Positions 1 through 10,162 of a stretch of DNA of 36,626 nucleotides are shown here, piece by piece. The DNA is from Bacillota bacterium (GTDB taxonomy: Bacteria; Bacillota; UBA4882; UBA8346). The stretch spans positions 1 through 36,626 of the forward strand of contig JAEZJK010000102.1 in assembly GCA_023415835.1 (NCBI GenBank), written 5' to 3'. The first letter of the stretch is position 1. Every line of letters begins with the position of its first letter. The notes below the pieces were generated by a model, which saw nothing but the letters and a program-made list of their open reading frames with translations, did not search any database and was not told where the DNA came from. A program made the translations under genes and the position numbers.

Positions 1-3000
1 TTACCCGCCTGGTCAGTGATTACTCGAATCGACCCAACGTGATCGGTGTGATAAAAGTATTTCTTAGCCTCCGCATCTCCGATTACCCCGTCAACCCTCG
101 CCAGGTATTTGCCTAAAGCATAAACATTGCTCTTGGCTTTTTCGGCATTTATTCTCTTTTCAAAGATCGGTTCCGTGCCTTGGAAAACGTAATGGGTAGT
201 TTCGCCTTTGGCTTTCTTAACGACCCGCAATCCTTCCGGATCATAAGCATATTCCGATACGATCGTACCATTTTTAGTTACATTGATCAATCGGTTCAAT
301 AGGTCGTACTTGTACTCCCAATATTCCACACCTTCTCCACGGGGCGTAAAATCTACCATATCTTCGGATATTTTGAAGGTATTCCCCTTCTTTACTACAT
401 TACCGGCGTTATCATAGGCAAAGGCATATCTTCCGTCAGTCTTCAGCCGATCCGTATTGTTGTAATACTGCGATGTAAATTCCGCTGTCTGAACTAAAGT
501 AACCCTAAGCAACTTCCGATTCCCATTAGCGTCGTACTGATACTCCTCAGCTCTAGATGTCGCTTCCTGATACACCCGTAACATCTTGGCGATCTCATTT
601 AAGAAGGTGGATTTGTTCACCGGTTCAAAGTTTCGACCCCGTTCGTCGTATTTGATATGTAATTTTAGATACCGGGTTGCAATTTTTTCTTTGGTTGTTA
701 AGGTAACAATGCCTTTGTCGCTCTTTTGATACTCCCAACTTATCCGGGGTATCAAGGTGTAGTTCATGTTATCATTTGAAACATATAACGCGATCGTATT
801 CTCATTGATCCGGTGGGTTGCATAATTCTTATCGGGTACTAACTCAATCCGTTTCACACCCGGCGCTACGCCTCCGAAATCAATCCCGATACTCGAAGCA
901 TAGTAGTCCAAACCCATCAATCCCGAAAGTATCGGGGTGAATTCGAAGATTCCGTTCCCCAGAGTATCGCCGGTTTTCAAGGCCGCGGTTCCCGGAGTCG
1001 GATCGGTCTCCATGAAGCTTCCGGGAGTTATCGATTTAATAAGCTGGTTGTTCTTATCATACTCGTAAGTCTTGATTTTCCCGTTGTCGGTAACGGTCTT
1101 AATATTACTGACTTCATCGTATGTGTAACTGAGATTTAAAAGTTCTTGTCCGGCAACAGCCACTTTCAGCCGGTTCATTCTTAGAACCTGCGGATCATAG
1201 TTATAAACCGCCATCGCGCCGTTAGCGTAGCTGATCCCTTGCAGACTCCCATCAATGTTATAGTTAATCCCGTTTACCTTGGTAAACCCGGCCACTTCGG
1301 TCAATTGGTTCAAGTCGTTATATTTGTACTCAACCATCGACTTGGCTTCCGGGTATAAAATACCCTTGACCAACCCGGCCGGGTCGTATTGGTAAGCGAT
1401 CCGGTAGGTGACTCCGTCGAAGCGGCGTTCGATATTATTGATCCGGTTCAACGGGTCGGACACATAGATCCCGTCCGCCAGATTGTAATTGATCTCATTG
1501 CCGTTGTCTTTGACCGTCTTCGGGTTCCCGGCCTGATCATAGGTATATTCGGCCCAATAGCCGCTTCCGTCTACTCCGGTCGCTTCAACCCGTTGCAACA
1601 AGTTATTGGCGTAATATTGATACACCCATTCCGTTCCCCGCCGATCCTGTGACCAGCTCCGGTTCCCGGTTAGATCGTAACTAAATTTGGCCGCATGACC
1701 CAGGGAGTCGCTGTTCTCGATCACCCGGTTCAACTCGTCATAGCGCGCCTTGGTTGACAAACCGTTGGGAGCGATAGTTTCCACCCGGTTCCCGTTCGGG
1801 TCGTAACGGTATTGAGTAAAGTTCCCCGAAGGCTGCCGGATCCCGGTCTGCCAGCCTAAAGAATTGTAGGCGAAGTATGCTGTGTTCCCCCGGGCGTCGG
1901 TGACGGCGGTTTTATTACCCACCGCGTCGTAGAAATACTCCTCCGAATTATTCAGCGAATCGGTAACCTTCCGGAGCCGTCCCAGGCTGTCGTAACTTTT
2001 TTTAACCGTCCTGCCTAAAGCATCCTTAACCTCAATCTGGTTGCCCTTCTTGTCATAGGTATATTCAGTCTGTACCCGCCCCTTAGCGTCAATCACTTTC
2101 CAAAGCCAGTTCCGGTCGGTGTACCCGTAGCGGATGGCTACCCCGTTGGCGTCCCGTTCCCAGAGCTTGTTCCCGGCCTCGTCGTAGGCGGTTTCGATAT
2201 AGGGATTGTCCTCCGGATTCAGGTAAGGGTTGGCCGGTGGAGTGTTGTCCGGCAACACCGTCCGGGAGAGCCGGTTCAAATCATCATAAACATACCAGGT
2301 GGTAAATTCACCGTCCGTCCCATTGCCCCGCGGGTCGGTGACAGCGATCTTATTGCCTAAAACATCATATTGGTACCGGATGGTGTTCCCGGCCGGGTCC
2401 GTTTCCGAAAGGAGCCAACCCCGGGCCGAGTAGGTATAAATCTGTACTCCGCCCTTCGGGTCAATGGTCTTTACCTTATTTCCAACCTCGTCATAGAAGA
2501 CTTTCATTTCGGCGGTTACCACCGCTCCGGTAACCGGATCCGTTGCTTTAGTTATAGTTTTAATCTTTCGGCCTAACTGATCGTACCGGTATTCCACCTG
2601 ATGGTTGCCGTTATCGGTCGCATTCCCGTTAGCGCTGACCTCGGCGGTCCTATTTCCCGGTGTGTCATAATCATAAGTCAAAACCGGACGGTACGGTTCG
2701 GGCAGGGTTTTGCCAGGTAAAACCACGGAAACTGTCGGCATAGTTGTCTGCTTCAGTCTGCCCAAAGCGTCATACTCTTGTTCCGTCCGGTTCAATAGCG
2801 GATCAACCGAATGCAGCTTATTTCCCAGGGAGTCGTAGGCGAAGGACCAGGTATAAGTTTTTCTATCTTCCCCATAGACGTAATACTGGTTCGCTTCCAC
2901 CAAGCGGCCCGCCCAGTCTTTTCTCTCACTAACTTGTCCGCCGTTCTCATCGGTAACCGTCACCGTATTAGTGGCGTCATCGTAACTAAGAGCGGCGAAG

Positions 3001-6000
3001 GCGCCGCCGGGATAAGTCACTTTGGTAACCCGGTTCAAGCCGTCATATTCGTAAGCGGTGACTTTCCCGCGCGGGTCGGTAACCTGTTGGATCTGTCCCA
3101 TATTGTTATACCGGTAACTGGTCTTCACTCCGCCGGAATATAACGGGGAATCCTGAACAACCTCGGTCAACCGGCCTAGGCCGTCGAATTGATAAGTGGT
3201 TTTCTGCCCTTTTTCGTTGATGAATTCACTGGTATTGAATTTCGGATCATCCGGATCGTCATAGAAAATATATCTCCGGAACGGATTGTTAGTATCGTCC
3301 TGATCGTCGTCAGGGAGCGTCACTTTTAAGACCCGGTTCAGCTTGTCATATTCGTACCCGGTAATAAAACCCCTGGGGTCTTTCTCCCACTGTTTTAACC
3401 CGGTCCGGTAGTCGTAACCGGTTTCGGTCACAATGTCCGTAATATTGCCGTCCGCGTCCCGGATCCCGTAGATCACCTGTTTCACCGGATAAGTCTGATA
3501 AAGGCCGTCGTAAAAGATCTCGGTCTTGAAATTATCGTTATATTGGTCAACCTTGGTCTTGACATTTCCATAACTATCATAGGTAAACCGGGTCACTTTA
3601 TTTTCGGAACCGTCGTTGACGGTTACCGCCAACGGTTTGCCTAAGTTGCTGTCATATTGATAGGTAGTTGTTACCGTAGCGTATCTATTCTTAACCCGGT
3701 TATAACTTTTTTGAGAGTAAGTTAACGGCAAGTTTTTAAACAGATTGTGACTATAATAACTCCAGGTTTCCTCCAAATTAGTGCTTTCATCCAAACGGTA
3801 CTTCTGATTACCCCAATTATCATATTGACTGATAATCCGGGAGACTAATTCCCCTCCCCGGAATAGCTGCTGTAATGTTGTAGCCCGTTTAGGGACGTCA
3901 TAATCAAAAGCGATTCTTTCAATCTCCCGTCCCTTATCAATCTTGGTCACTATTTCCACCGCTATTGGGCCATTATAATTCTCAATATCCTCCGGAGTAA
4001 CGGTTAACTTCTTCCCTTCAATTTGACGGAAAATGTATTCCAATATTCGATCGCCCTCGGTCACCTGGGTAGACCGCATATAAGTATGGGCGGGGACAAA
4101 GTTTCCATCTTTAATAGAGCCAATCTCACCATTCATCTGATATGAATAATTAATTTCTTTTCCGGCTGTCAATCTATTGGCAACTAAAGATTTAGTCCCT
4201 TCATATCTGATTTCTTTCTTCTTTTTAAAAAGACCGAAGAAGGATTTCACCGTTATGGTCTCTGTATGTTCCTGGTTCCTAAAGTCATAAGTGTACGTTG
4301 ATTTTTCGCCGGTCGGATAAATTATTTGATTTAATAAATCAACCGAATAACTAAAAATCTCATCATCATCCGCTTTGACTCCTTGCCTAAAAGTACGAAA
4401 TTCATATGAATAAACAGTCTTGCGCTTGAGCGTGTTGGAATTCATCGGGTCATATACTTCGGCCAGAACCCCTGAAGGATTGTACTTATACCGTACGGTG
4501 CGGTCACCGACGGTGATGCTTTCAATCAGACGTTTGTTAGCGCCGTCAATTTTCTGGTAGTTGAATTGAACGGTATAAAGAGCTTTTCCGGCTTGCTCGT
4601 CAACTAAATGTATAATTCGGGAAATTTCCCGGCCGTTATATTCATACTTGATTATATTCTTGCCGCTGGGGTCAAGATAACGGGTAGCTTTACCGCTTTT
4701 GTCAAACTCGTATCTACTCCCGTCATTCATTGTCAGATAATAACCGTTGTCGAAATCGAAATGTAATTTAAAATGAATTCCTTCATGGTACTCAAAATCC
4801 CCTTCGGTAACAGGCTCTTCATTTTCTTCATCCCATGGGTTGGTTTCCTCTACCTCAGAGAATTTGATGGTTTGTCCTTGAGGTAAACGAATGAATTTTC
4901 CTTTATCGGTTTGTTCAATCCAGGGAATATTAAGGGACCATCCATAACCAAATGTATCAACCGGGGTTTTGCGGTTATTTTCATTATTAGCTTCAATCAT
5001 CTTTTCTTGCTGGGCGGCGGCTGAGTCATAAATCCTCTGGATAGTTAATCCATTACCGGTCCTGCCCGGCAAAGTTAAATCAGTTGCGCTCACAGCCAGG
5101 TTACCGCTGGTCGGCGAAACATTCTCCACATTATTTTGAAAATAAGATTGGAAAGGCGATACTCCCATATTGTAATAAGAATCCAGCGACGGCGAGGTAT
5201 ATTTTGAAGCCATCACTTGATATTCTGAGAAATGTTTCAATTTTACCGAAATTGTTTCATTATCATAGTTGAAAGTTGTATAATCTAATTTTTCCCAATA
5301 ATGGCCTATCCTGTTATAATAATAGATTCCAAGATCCTCTTCGGTAAATCCCGATGGCAAATTAAAATCGGCATAACTAATCTCTAACTTCACCGGTTCA
5401 TCGAATTCAGCCCGGACTTTTTTACCTTGCTCGTCCAAGAGGGTAAAGCTATAGGCCGAACCTAACTTGGTGGCATAAATATTCTCCGGTAAACTTCCGG
5501 CCTCCTCGATTACTACTTGACCGGATGTCGCCAAAGCTCCCTGCGGAAATGTAATTGTGACACTATCAAACTTGACTGTGCCGCCTCCGGTATTGACAGC
5601 TTGGGAAACACTTCCGATTTGAGCTGTTAAGGTGGTGGTTGCAGCGCCAACATTTCCGGCATGATCAATGGCCTGAACCGTATAGGCATAACTTACTCCG
5701 CTATTTACTGCTGCATCGATAAACTGATTCAAATCTTCCATCTCTGCAGGACGGAATATTTCTTTGAAAGCTTCACTGGAAAAAGCCGGGGTCCGTTTAA
5801 TCCGGTAACCAACTGTCTCCCCGCTTAAATCGACTTCCCGCCATTTTAAAACTACCCGGTCAATCCCGGGAATCACTTCAAACCCATTCGGCGCCGCCGG
5901 TGGGACCGTATCAATGTAAACCTTAACCTCGCCAATAGTCTCGTTCCCCGCCTTATCCACCGCTTTCACCTGGACAGTCTGTTCCCCGTCGGGGATGGCA

Positions 6001-8858
6001 GTAGCAAACCGGTAAGGGCTAACCACCAGGGTAACCCATGCCCCGCTACCCGCCCGAATCTCGTAATGGCCGACCCCGCTGGTGGCGTCGGTAGTAGCGA
6101 AGCTAATCGCCGGCCGGTTATTGTTGGTCCACCCGGAAGGGTCGGCGGTGGGTCGGAACTCCAGGGGCGCTATGGTATCCACTGTCACCCTAAAGATGTA
6201 ATCCTTGCTGTTACCTGCCAGATCGATGGCGGTAACTTTGATCTGGTTTTCACCCTCTACTAAAGTCAGAGTGGTCGTAAACCGGCCGTTCAAACAAGGA
6301 GCGAATTTGCCGTTGACATAGACATAAGCTTGGCTGGTATCGAAGACTTTGCCGCTTACGGTAATTTGCGAGGTATTGGATAGAAACCCGTTGCTTGGAG
6401 TGATTTCTGAAATTAATGGGGCTTTGGTGTCCTTGTAGACTATTACCTCCTGGGTGGTTTTCCGTCCGTAACCATCGGTCGCCTCCACCTTGATGGTATT
6501 TTTACCCTCAATCAGCGGAACCGGCAAAGAACGGAACCAGCCGTTCTCTACGGGTGTTCTAAGGCCGTTCACTCTGACGGTGGGATTGTTACCGCTGACA
6601 GTACCGGTGATAGTTAAGGTTGCTGTATTGAAATAGGTTCCGGAAATAGGCGTATCAATATACAGTTTTGGCGCGCTTGATTCGGAGACAACCCGCCGGT
6701 AAACCGTATATTGCATTTCACGCCCTTTATCGGTGTAATGGAAGGTAATCGGAATCAGATTGAAACCTTCCTCTAAAGTAACTACGGCTGTGAATCTCCG
6801 TTTTTGATCCATTGATACGGGTTTTTCATCGATAAATAGTTGATACTGCCTGCTTCCCACTTGCCCGCTGAGAGTAAAGGCGGTTTTACTGGTGTAGTAA
6901 ATGATATCTTTTTGGTCAATCCGGTACTCCGGGGTATCACCCCAAAAGAACTCCATTTGTTTGGAACTCTCCCGTCCGGCCGGATCAATGGCCTTGACGG
7001 TAACCATGTTGATTTCGCCATAGTTAAAGCCTAATTCGCTGAAGCGGATCCAAAAGTAATGTCCGCTTTGCCGAGCTGATTTTCCGTTGACGAAGACTTG
7101 GGCCTCGGGATTGTCGACCCGGCCCAGAACGTATTCTTTGTCGTCATCATCGCATTCGGGAATCTCTTTCCCGGGGCGATCCACCGGCATCGGCCAGATG
7201 ATTTTTATCTCCGGGGCCGCGTCAGTGTCGGCGCTGGCTAATACCCTAATCTCGGCGAAGGGTAATCCGGTGTGATTAATGATATTAAGTCCGGTTGCGC
7301 TGACACCTCCTTGGAAGTAAAGATATCCGTCTCCGGTTTCAGTTTGAGTTAACTGTGTCAGTCCCGTACCGGTTTTAGCGGAAACTGTCGCCGCCAGATT
7401 AGAGGGGGCATATATTTCCACCGCTTCGATGAAGCGTTCCCGCACCAAACTAAAGTCGCTTCCGTTTCCCTCAGCAGGTGTCAAACGGAGTCCATCATTT
7501 AAGCCCCCAATGGTAAACGGAACCTCTGCATCGATTAATCCTTCAGATACTTGGAGCTGAAGCAGAGTCAATGCCTGATTACCCGGCAGAACCCGGATGA
7601 AGTTTTCCCCTTCCCATAGATCTGTTTCGGGAATCGAATATTGATAAACGGTATTACCGTTGATCTTCAAAGTTGGTTGGAGTTTTACCGGGATCCCGTT
7701 TAGTTCAACCGTTACCGGATGCGCATACTCACCGGCGACTGCCAGTTCCAACCGGTTGTCGGTAATCCCGTCTTCTTCAATAGTAAATGAATAGTTTAAT
7801 GCCTGATTAACCGGTTGCGGTACGGAAACCAGGGTTTGATGCCGAGCGCCAGAATAAGCGCCATAGCCCCAGATTTCAACTTCACCGATGCCGCCGGAAC
7901 GTTTGGAATGGTCTGAGCGCCCACGGCCATGATTTTGCCTTTCTTCGAATTGGATCAAGATCCGGTCGGAATCGATCTGCTTTTGACTAAGATCCATCCG
8001 TTCCCAACCTGCTTGACCCGCTAATGTAATTTGGCCTACGGTTTGCCATTTATGACCGGATTTAGTTTTAACCGTAATACTCCCTTGAGAGTCGGAGGTT
8101 ATGAATAGGTTAATGTTGTTTAACCGGTAGGACCCGCCCAGTTCCAGTTCAACCTGACGGCTGTCTTCGGTCCTGGTTTGGCCAACCCGATGGTGGTGAA
8201 AAGCGTCGGCCTCGAAGATGGGATTGTCGCCGAGTTCGTCTGAGTCGTCATCGCCGTCGTCCTGACAAGTTTTCCAGGAAGTGTATGTATTCCGATCCAC
8301 TAGAAATTTAGAGGGAGCGGTACGGGAGCTGTCTTTGGAATATTTGATTTCCACCGGTTCAATCAAGTGAAATACCGATGTAGCGGCTTGTCCCAACACT
8401 TTGATCTCTGCCAAGCGGCCACCGCTGACTCCGGAACCGATGAGCCGGAGCCGGAGCTTATCGCTAACTACCCGATCGTAGGAGAGGTCGATGATTCCCT
8501 GAGCCGGTATTGCCCTAATGCTTCCTCCCAGAAACGGCATCCAATAACCGTTTTGTTGGTATTCAACGCCGAGCCGGGCATCGGCGCTTAAATTGCCGTT
8601 TAGTTGGAGTCCGTAAATAAGCGCCGCTTGGTTAAGGCTTAACTCAACCCAACCGTCACCGCTATCCGGCTTGACGTCCCAGTAACTATCCGGGTCTCCG
8701 TCATTTAGAAGCGTTCCCGGATGGGACGGATCCGTATTGGCGCTCATCGTTATATTGGTGATTGTTACTTGCCGTCCTTCTCCGGCCGCCACCGTTACAT
8801 TGACAGCCACAATTACGGCAAGTAAGGTAATCAACAGTATTATTGTTTTAAATTTCAT
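1..8858 (-). CDS. Giant secreted RHS/YD-repeat protein, 3' end outside window
   Basis: One reading frame stays open from an ATG at 8858 to the left edge (about 2952 codons, no stop), so the C-terminus is missing. The start has an AGGAGG ribosome site at 8865-8872 and a signal peptide (MKFKTIILLITLLAVIVAVN). Modules in order, approximate residues: two discoidin (F5/8-type C)-like domains (27-143, 173-337); bacterial Ig-like repeats (about 630-980); a fibronectin-III domain (about 990-1080, starting PPAAPNGFEV); a ZU5-like segment (about 1087-1160, FPQGAL); a DUF6531-like segment (about 1243-1273, LTLPGRTGNGLTIQRIYDS); then more than 30 YD repeats of the YxYDxxG type. A second discoidin-like domain is inserted among the YD repeats at about 2620-2767. 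The last visible residues (YHTDHVGSIRVITDQAG) are the start of the conserved RHS core. In this family a variable, often toxic, C-terminal tip follows; it cannot be seen here. It follows the FN3 giant gene on the same strand, separated by a repeat array. Confidence 0.93.
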   Translation of the reverse strand, partial: MKFKTIILLITLLAVIVAVNVTVAAGEGRQVTITNITMSANTDPSHPGTLLNDGDPDSYWDVKPDSGDGWVELSLNQAALIYGLQLNGNLSADARLGVEYQQNGYWMPFLGGSIRAIPAQGIIDLSYDRVVSDKLRLRLIGSGVSGGRLAEIKVLGQAATSVFHLIEPVEIKYSKDSSRTAPSKFLVDRNTYTSWKTCQDDGDDDSDELGDNPIFEADAFHHHRVGQTRTEDSRQVELELGGSYRLNNINLFITSDSQGSITVKTKSGHKWQTVGQITLAGQAGWERMDLSQKQIDSDRILIQFEERQNHGRGRSDHSKRSGGIGEVEIWGYGAYSGARHQTLVSVPQPVNQALNYSFTIEEDGITDNRLELAVAGEYAHPVTVELNGIPVKLQPTLKINGNTVYQYSIPETDLWEGENFIRVLPGNQALTLLQLQVSEGLIDAEVPFTIGGLNDGLRLTPAEGNGSDFSLVRERFIEAVEIYAPSNLAATVSAKTGTGLTQLTQTETGDGYLYFQGGVSATGLNIINHTGLPFAEIRVLASADTDAAPEIKIIWPMPVDRPGKEIPECDDDDKEYVLGRVDNPEAQVFVNGKSARQSGHYFWIRFSELGFNYGEINMVTVKAIDPAGRESSKQMEFFWGDTPEYRIDQKDIIYYTSKTAFTLSGQVGSRQYQLFIDEKPVSMDQKRRFTAVVTLEEGFNLIPITFHYTDKGREMQYTVYRRVVSESSAPKLYIDTPISGTYFNTATLTITGTVSGNNPTVRVNGLRTPVENGWFRSLPVPLIEGKNTIKVEATDGYGRKTTQEVIVYKDTKAPLISEITPSNGFLSNTSQITVSGKVFDTSQAYVYVNGKFAPCLNGRFTTTLTLVEGENQIKVTAIDLAGNSKDYIFRVTVDTIAPLEFRPTADPSGWTNNNRPAISFATTDATSGVGHYEIRAGSGAWVTLVVSPYRFATAIPDGEQTVQVKAVDKAGNETIGEVKVYIDTVPPAAPNGFEVIPGIDRVVLKWREVDLSGETVGYRIKRTPAFSSEAFKEIFRPAEMEDLNQFIDAAVNSGVSYAYTVQAIDHAGNVGAATTTLTAQIGSVSQAVNTGGGTVKFDSVTITFPQGALATSGQVVIEEAGSLPENIYATKLGSAYSFTLLDEQGKKVRAEFDEPVKLEISYADFNLPSGFTEEDLGIYYYNRIGHYWEKLDYTTFNYDNETISVKLKHFSEYQVMASKYTSPSLDSYYNMGVSPFQSYFQNNVENVSPTSGNLAVSATDLTLPGRTGNGLTIQRIYDSAAAQQEKMIEANNENNRKTPVDTFGYGWSLNIPWIEQTDKGKFIRLPQGQTIKFSEVEETNPWDEENEEPVTEGDFEYHEGIHFKLHFDFDNGYYLTMNDGSRYEFDKSGKATRYLDPSGKNIIKYEYNGREISRIIHLVDEQAGKALYTVQFNYQKIDGANKRLIESITVGDRTVRYKYNPSGVLAEVYDPMNSNTLKRKTVYSYEFRTFRQGVKADDDEIFSYSVDLLNQIIYPTGEKSTYTYDFRNQEHTETITVKSFFGLFKKKKEIRYEGTKSLVANRLTAGKEINYSYQMNGEIGSIKDGNFVPAHTYMRSTQVTEGDRILEYIFRQIEGKKLTVTPEDIENYNGPIAVEIVTKIDKGREIERIAFDYDVPKRATTLQQLFRGGELVSRIISQYDNWGNQKYRLDESTNLEETWSYYSHNLFKNLPLTYSQKSYNRVKNRYATVTTTYQYDSNLGKPLAVTVNDGSENKVTRFTYDSYGNVKTKVDQYNDNFKTEIFYDGLYQTYPVKQVIYGIRDADGNITDIVTETGYDYRTGLKQWEKDPRGFITGYEYDKLNRVLKVTLPDDDQDDTNNPFRRYIFYDDPDDPKFNTSEFINEKGQKTTYQFDGLGRLTEVVQDSPLYSGGVKTSYRYNNMGQIQQVTDPRGKVTAYEYDGLNRVTKVTYPGGAFAALSYDDATNTVTVTDENGGQVSERKDWAGRLVEANQYYVYGEDRKTYTWSFAYDSLGNKLHSVDPLLNRTEQEYDALGRLKQTTMPTVSVVLPGKTLPEPYRPVLTYDYDTPGNRTAEVSANGNATDNGNHQVEYRYDQLGRKIKTITKATDPVTGAVVTAEMKVFYDEVGNKVKTIDPKGGVQIYTYSARGWLLSETDPAGNTIRYQYDVLGNKIAVTDPRGNGTDGEFTTWYVYDDLNRLSRTVLPDNTPPANPYLNPEDNPYIETAYDEAGNKLWERDANGVAIRYGYTDRNWLWKVIDAKGRVQTEYTYDKKGNQIEVKDALGRTVKKSYDSLGRLRKVTDSLNNSEEYFYDAVGNKTAVTDARGNTAYFAYNSLGWQTGIRQPSGNFTQYRYDPNGNRVETIAPNGLSTKARYDELNRVIENSDSLGHAAKFSYDLTGNRSWSQDRRGTEWVYQYYANNLLQRVEATGVDGSGYWAEYTYDQAGNPKTVKDNGNEINYNLADGIYVSDPLNRINNIERRFDGVTYRIAYQYDPAGLVKGILYPEAKSMVEYKYNDLNQLTEVAGFTKVNGINYNIDGSLQGISYANGAMAVYNYDPQVLRMNRLKVAVAGQELLNLSYTYDEVSNIKTVTDNGKIKTYEYDKNNQLIKSITPGSFMETDPTPGTAALKTGDTLGNGIFEFTPILSGLMGLDYYASSIGIDFGGVAPGVKRIELVPDKNYATHRINENTIALYVSNDNMNYTLIPRISWEYQKSDKGIVTLTTKEKIATRYLKLHIKYDERGRNFEPVNKSTFLNEIAKMLRVYQEATSRAEEYQYDANGNRKLLRVTLVQTAEFTSQYYNNTDRLKTDGRYAFAYDNAGNVVKKGNTFKISEDMVDFTPRGEGVEYWEYKYDLLNRLINVTKNGTIVSEYAYDPEGLRVVKKAKGETTHYVFQGTEPIFEKRINAEKAKSNVYALGKYLARVDGVIGDAEAKKYFYHTDHVGSIRVITDQAG

Positions 8859-8864
8859 TTCGGA

Positions 8865-8872
8865 CTCCTCCT
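8865..8872 (-). promoter_or_regulatory. Ribosome binding site of the RHS gene
   Basis: AGGAGGAG on the minus strand lies 6 nt upstream of the ATG at 8858 and fixes the start of the RHS gene. No convincing promoter is visible between it and the repeat array that begins about 25 bases further upstream. Confidence 0.85.
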
Positions 8873-8894
8873 ACAATCGTACTTCTTTATCAAT

Positions 8895-8950
8895 TAAATC
8901 CATTACCATAAAATCATCAATCTCATTCTGAAATGATATTTATATGCAAT
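8895..8950. repeat. Degenerate edge copy of the intergenic repeat
   Basis: This stretch resembles the spacer part of the ~230-bp units (the segment around ATCATCAATCTC, then TGCAATCGCC-like) but has diverged. It shows that the repeat array reaches to within about 40 bases of the RHS start codon. Confidence 0.6.
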
Positions 8951-9180
8951 CCGCCCTACCGCTGATTTTAGCCGGTTTTAACCGGGTTGGCCTTAACTGG
9001 AGCCGTGGCGTTTTAACCCGCTGCGGTAAAGCATTACGGCGATATTCTTCCTTATCCATACCCTTAAATCATCAATCTTTTTTCAAAATGGTATCTAATT
9101 GCAATCGCCTTCCAGCCGCGGGATCAATCCCACGGCTCCTTTAACTTCAACCCCCTAAATGGGGCTTTATGCCAAATATC
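8951..9180. repeat. REP-containing repeat unit 1 (230 bp)
   Basis: The unit begins CCGCCCTACCGC, as units 2, 3 and 5 do with small changes. It holds a perfect palindrome CCGGTTTTAACCGG (8972-8985). A plus-strand REP-like element starts with GGAG at 8999-9002, followed by a hairpin arm CCGTGG and a slightly decayed other arm ending at 9026. An inverted REP-like element (9116-9139) reads on the minus strand GGAG, CCGTGGGAT, TG loop, ATCCCGCGG. A small CCCC/GGGG hairpin lies at 9151-9164. The GGAG plus imperfect stem-loop is the architecture known for REP sequences mobilised by RAYT enzymes. Confidence 0.88.
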
Positions 9181-9411
9181 CCGCCCTACCGCTGATTTTA
9201 GCCGGTTTCAACCGGGTTGCCCTTAACTGGAGCCGTGGCGTTTTAACCCGCGGCGGTAAAGCATTACGGCGATATTCTTCCTTATCCATTACCCTAAATC
9301 AATCAATCTCGTTTCAAAATGGTATCTAATTGCAATCGCCTTCCCGCCGCGGGATCAATCCCACGGCTCCTTTAACTTCAACCCCCTAAATGGGGCTTTA
9401 TGCCAAATATC
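9181..9411. repeat. REP-containing repeat unit 2 (231 bp)
   Basis: Near-identical tandem copy of unit 1. The plus-strand REP is intact: GGAG at 9229-9232, arms CCGTGG (9233-9238) and CCGCGG (9248-9253) around a TTTTAA-containing loop. The inverted REP is at 9347-9370, with the same stem and TG loop as in unit 1. This unit is probably closest to the consensus. Confidence 0.9.
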
Positions 9412-9500
9412 CCGCCCTACCGCCGATTTTAGCCGGTTTTAATCGGGTTGGTTTTACTGGAGCCGTGGCGTTTTAACTCGCGGCGGTCCGGCATTACGGC
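9412..9500. repeat. REP-containing repeat unit 3, truncated by the RAYT gene
   Basis: Carries the 5' part of the unit, including a plus-strand GGAG REP (9459-9483, one change in the second arm). It stops after GCATTACGGC, where the other units continue into a spacer and the inverted REP. The transposase gene sits exactly in the missing part. Confidence 0.85.
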
Positions 9501-9507
9501 ACATTCA

Positions 9508-9915
9508 TTATTCTGTCCTTTCCAAAATTTCTAGCAATTCTTTTTGTACCCGATGATGTTCTTTTTGGTTCTCCACATATTGTTTTACAAATCTTAACCC
9601 CGATTTACTCACACTCAACGCTCCGTAACCATCTTGCCAATACAATCCATCATCAGTCTGTTGATTGATAAAATGCGACGATGAGCCTTTCATTCCACCA
9701 ATTAACTCCGCCAATTTGATATTAGGGTTAATCGATGCCAGCAAATGCAAATGATTCTCCGTATTACCGATTGCAATTATTTGCGTATCAAATTTCAAAC
9801 ACTTTGCTTTATTAATTTTATAGACATCTTCCTCGATCATTTTATTAATTAACGGCTCCCTATTCTTGGTTGTCCATACGATATGAATATATAATTCATA
9901 ATATGACCGTCTCAT
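9508..9915 (-). CDS. REP-associated tyrosine transposase (RAYT, Y1/IS200-like)
   Basis: 135 residues from the ATG at 9915; an in-frame TTG at 9930 would add five residues, but the GGGAGAGGG ribosome site fits the ATG better. It matches the single-strand Y1 transposase family: N-terminal beta strand YELYIHIVWTTKNREPL, HUH metal motif H55-L-H57 (ENHLHLL), the WQDGYGALSVS segment (93-103), and catalytic Tyr113 within VKQYVENQKEHH. The VENQKEHH block and the flanking GGAG-headed hairpins point to a RAYT rather than a standard IS200 element, and no tnpB partner is present. Such enzymes nick and move REP hairpins as single strands in other bacteria. The gene is more AT-rich than its neighbours, in keeping with acquisition. 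It looks intact. Confidence 0.93.
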   Translation of the reverse strand: MRRSYYELYIHIVWTTKNREPLINKMIEEDVYKINKAKCLKFDTQIIAIGNTENHLHLLASINPNIKLAELIGGMKGSSSHFINQQTDDGLYWQDGYGALSVSKSGLRFVKQYVENQKEHHRVQKELLEILERTE

Positions 9916-9934
9916 CTTTCCCTCTCCCAATGCT

Positions 9935-10162
9935 TGGCCTACTCCTGATCTTAGCCGGTTTCAACCGGGTTGCCCTTAACTGGAGCCGTGCGGTTTTAAC
10001 CCGCGGCGGTAAAGCATTACGTCGATATTCTTCCTTTTCCATACCCCTAAATCATCAATCTCTTTCAAAATGGTATCTAATTGCAATCGCCCTACCGCCG
10101 CGGGATCAATCCCACGGCTCCTTTAACTTCAACCCCCTAAATGGGGCTTTATGCCAAATATC
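9935..10162. repeat. REP-containing repeat unit 4
   Basis: Nearly full unit on the far side of the RAYT gene. Its plus-strand REP starts with GGAG at 9982-9985, with CCGCGG at 10001-10006 and a shuffled first arm (CCGTGCGG). The inverted REP at 10098-10121 matches those in units 1 and 2. The first ~10 bases are diverged where they meet the transposase gene. Confidence 0.85.

Noticed and set aside
1389..3143. Short plus-strand open frames antisense to the RHS gene
   Set aside because: They lack ribosome sites and known protein patterns, and the minus strand carries one continuous, recognisable RHS frame through the whole region.
9508..9930. Standard IS200/IS605 element
   Set aside because: No tnpB, no IS200-like ends; the VENQKEHH motif and the many GGAG-headed hairpins around it fit a RAYT better.
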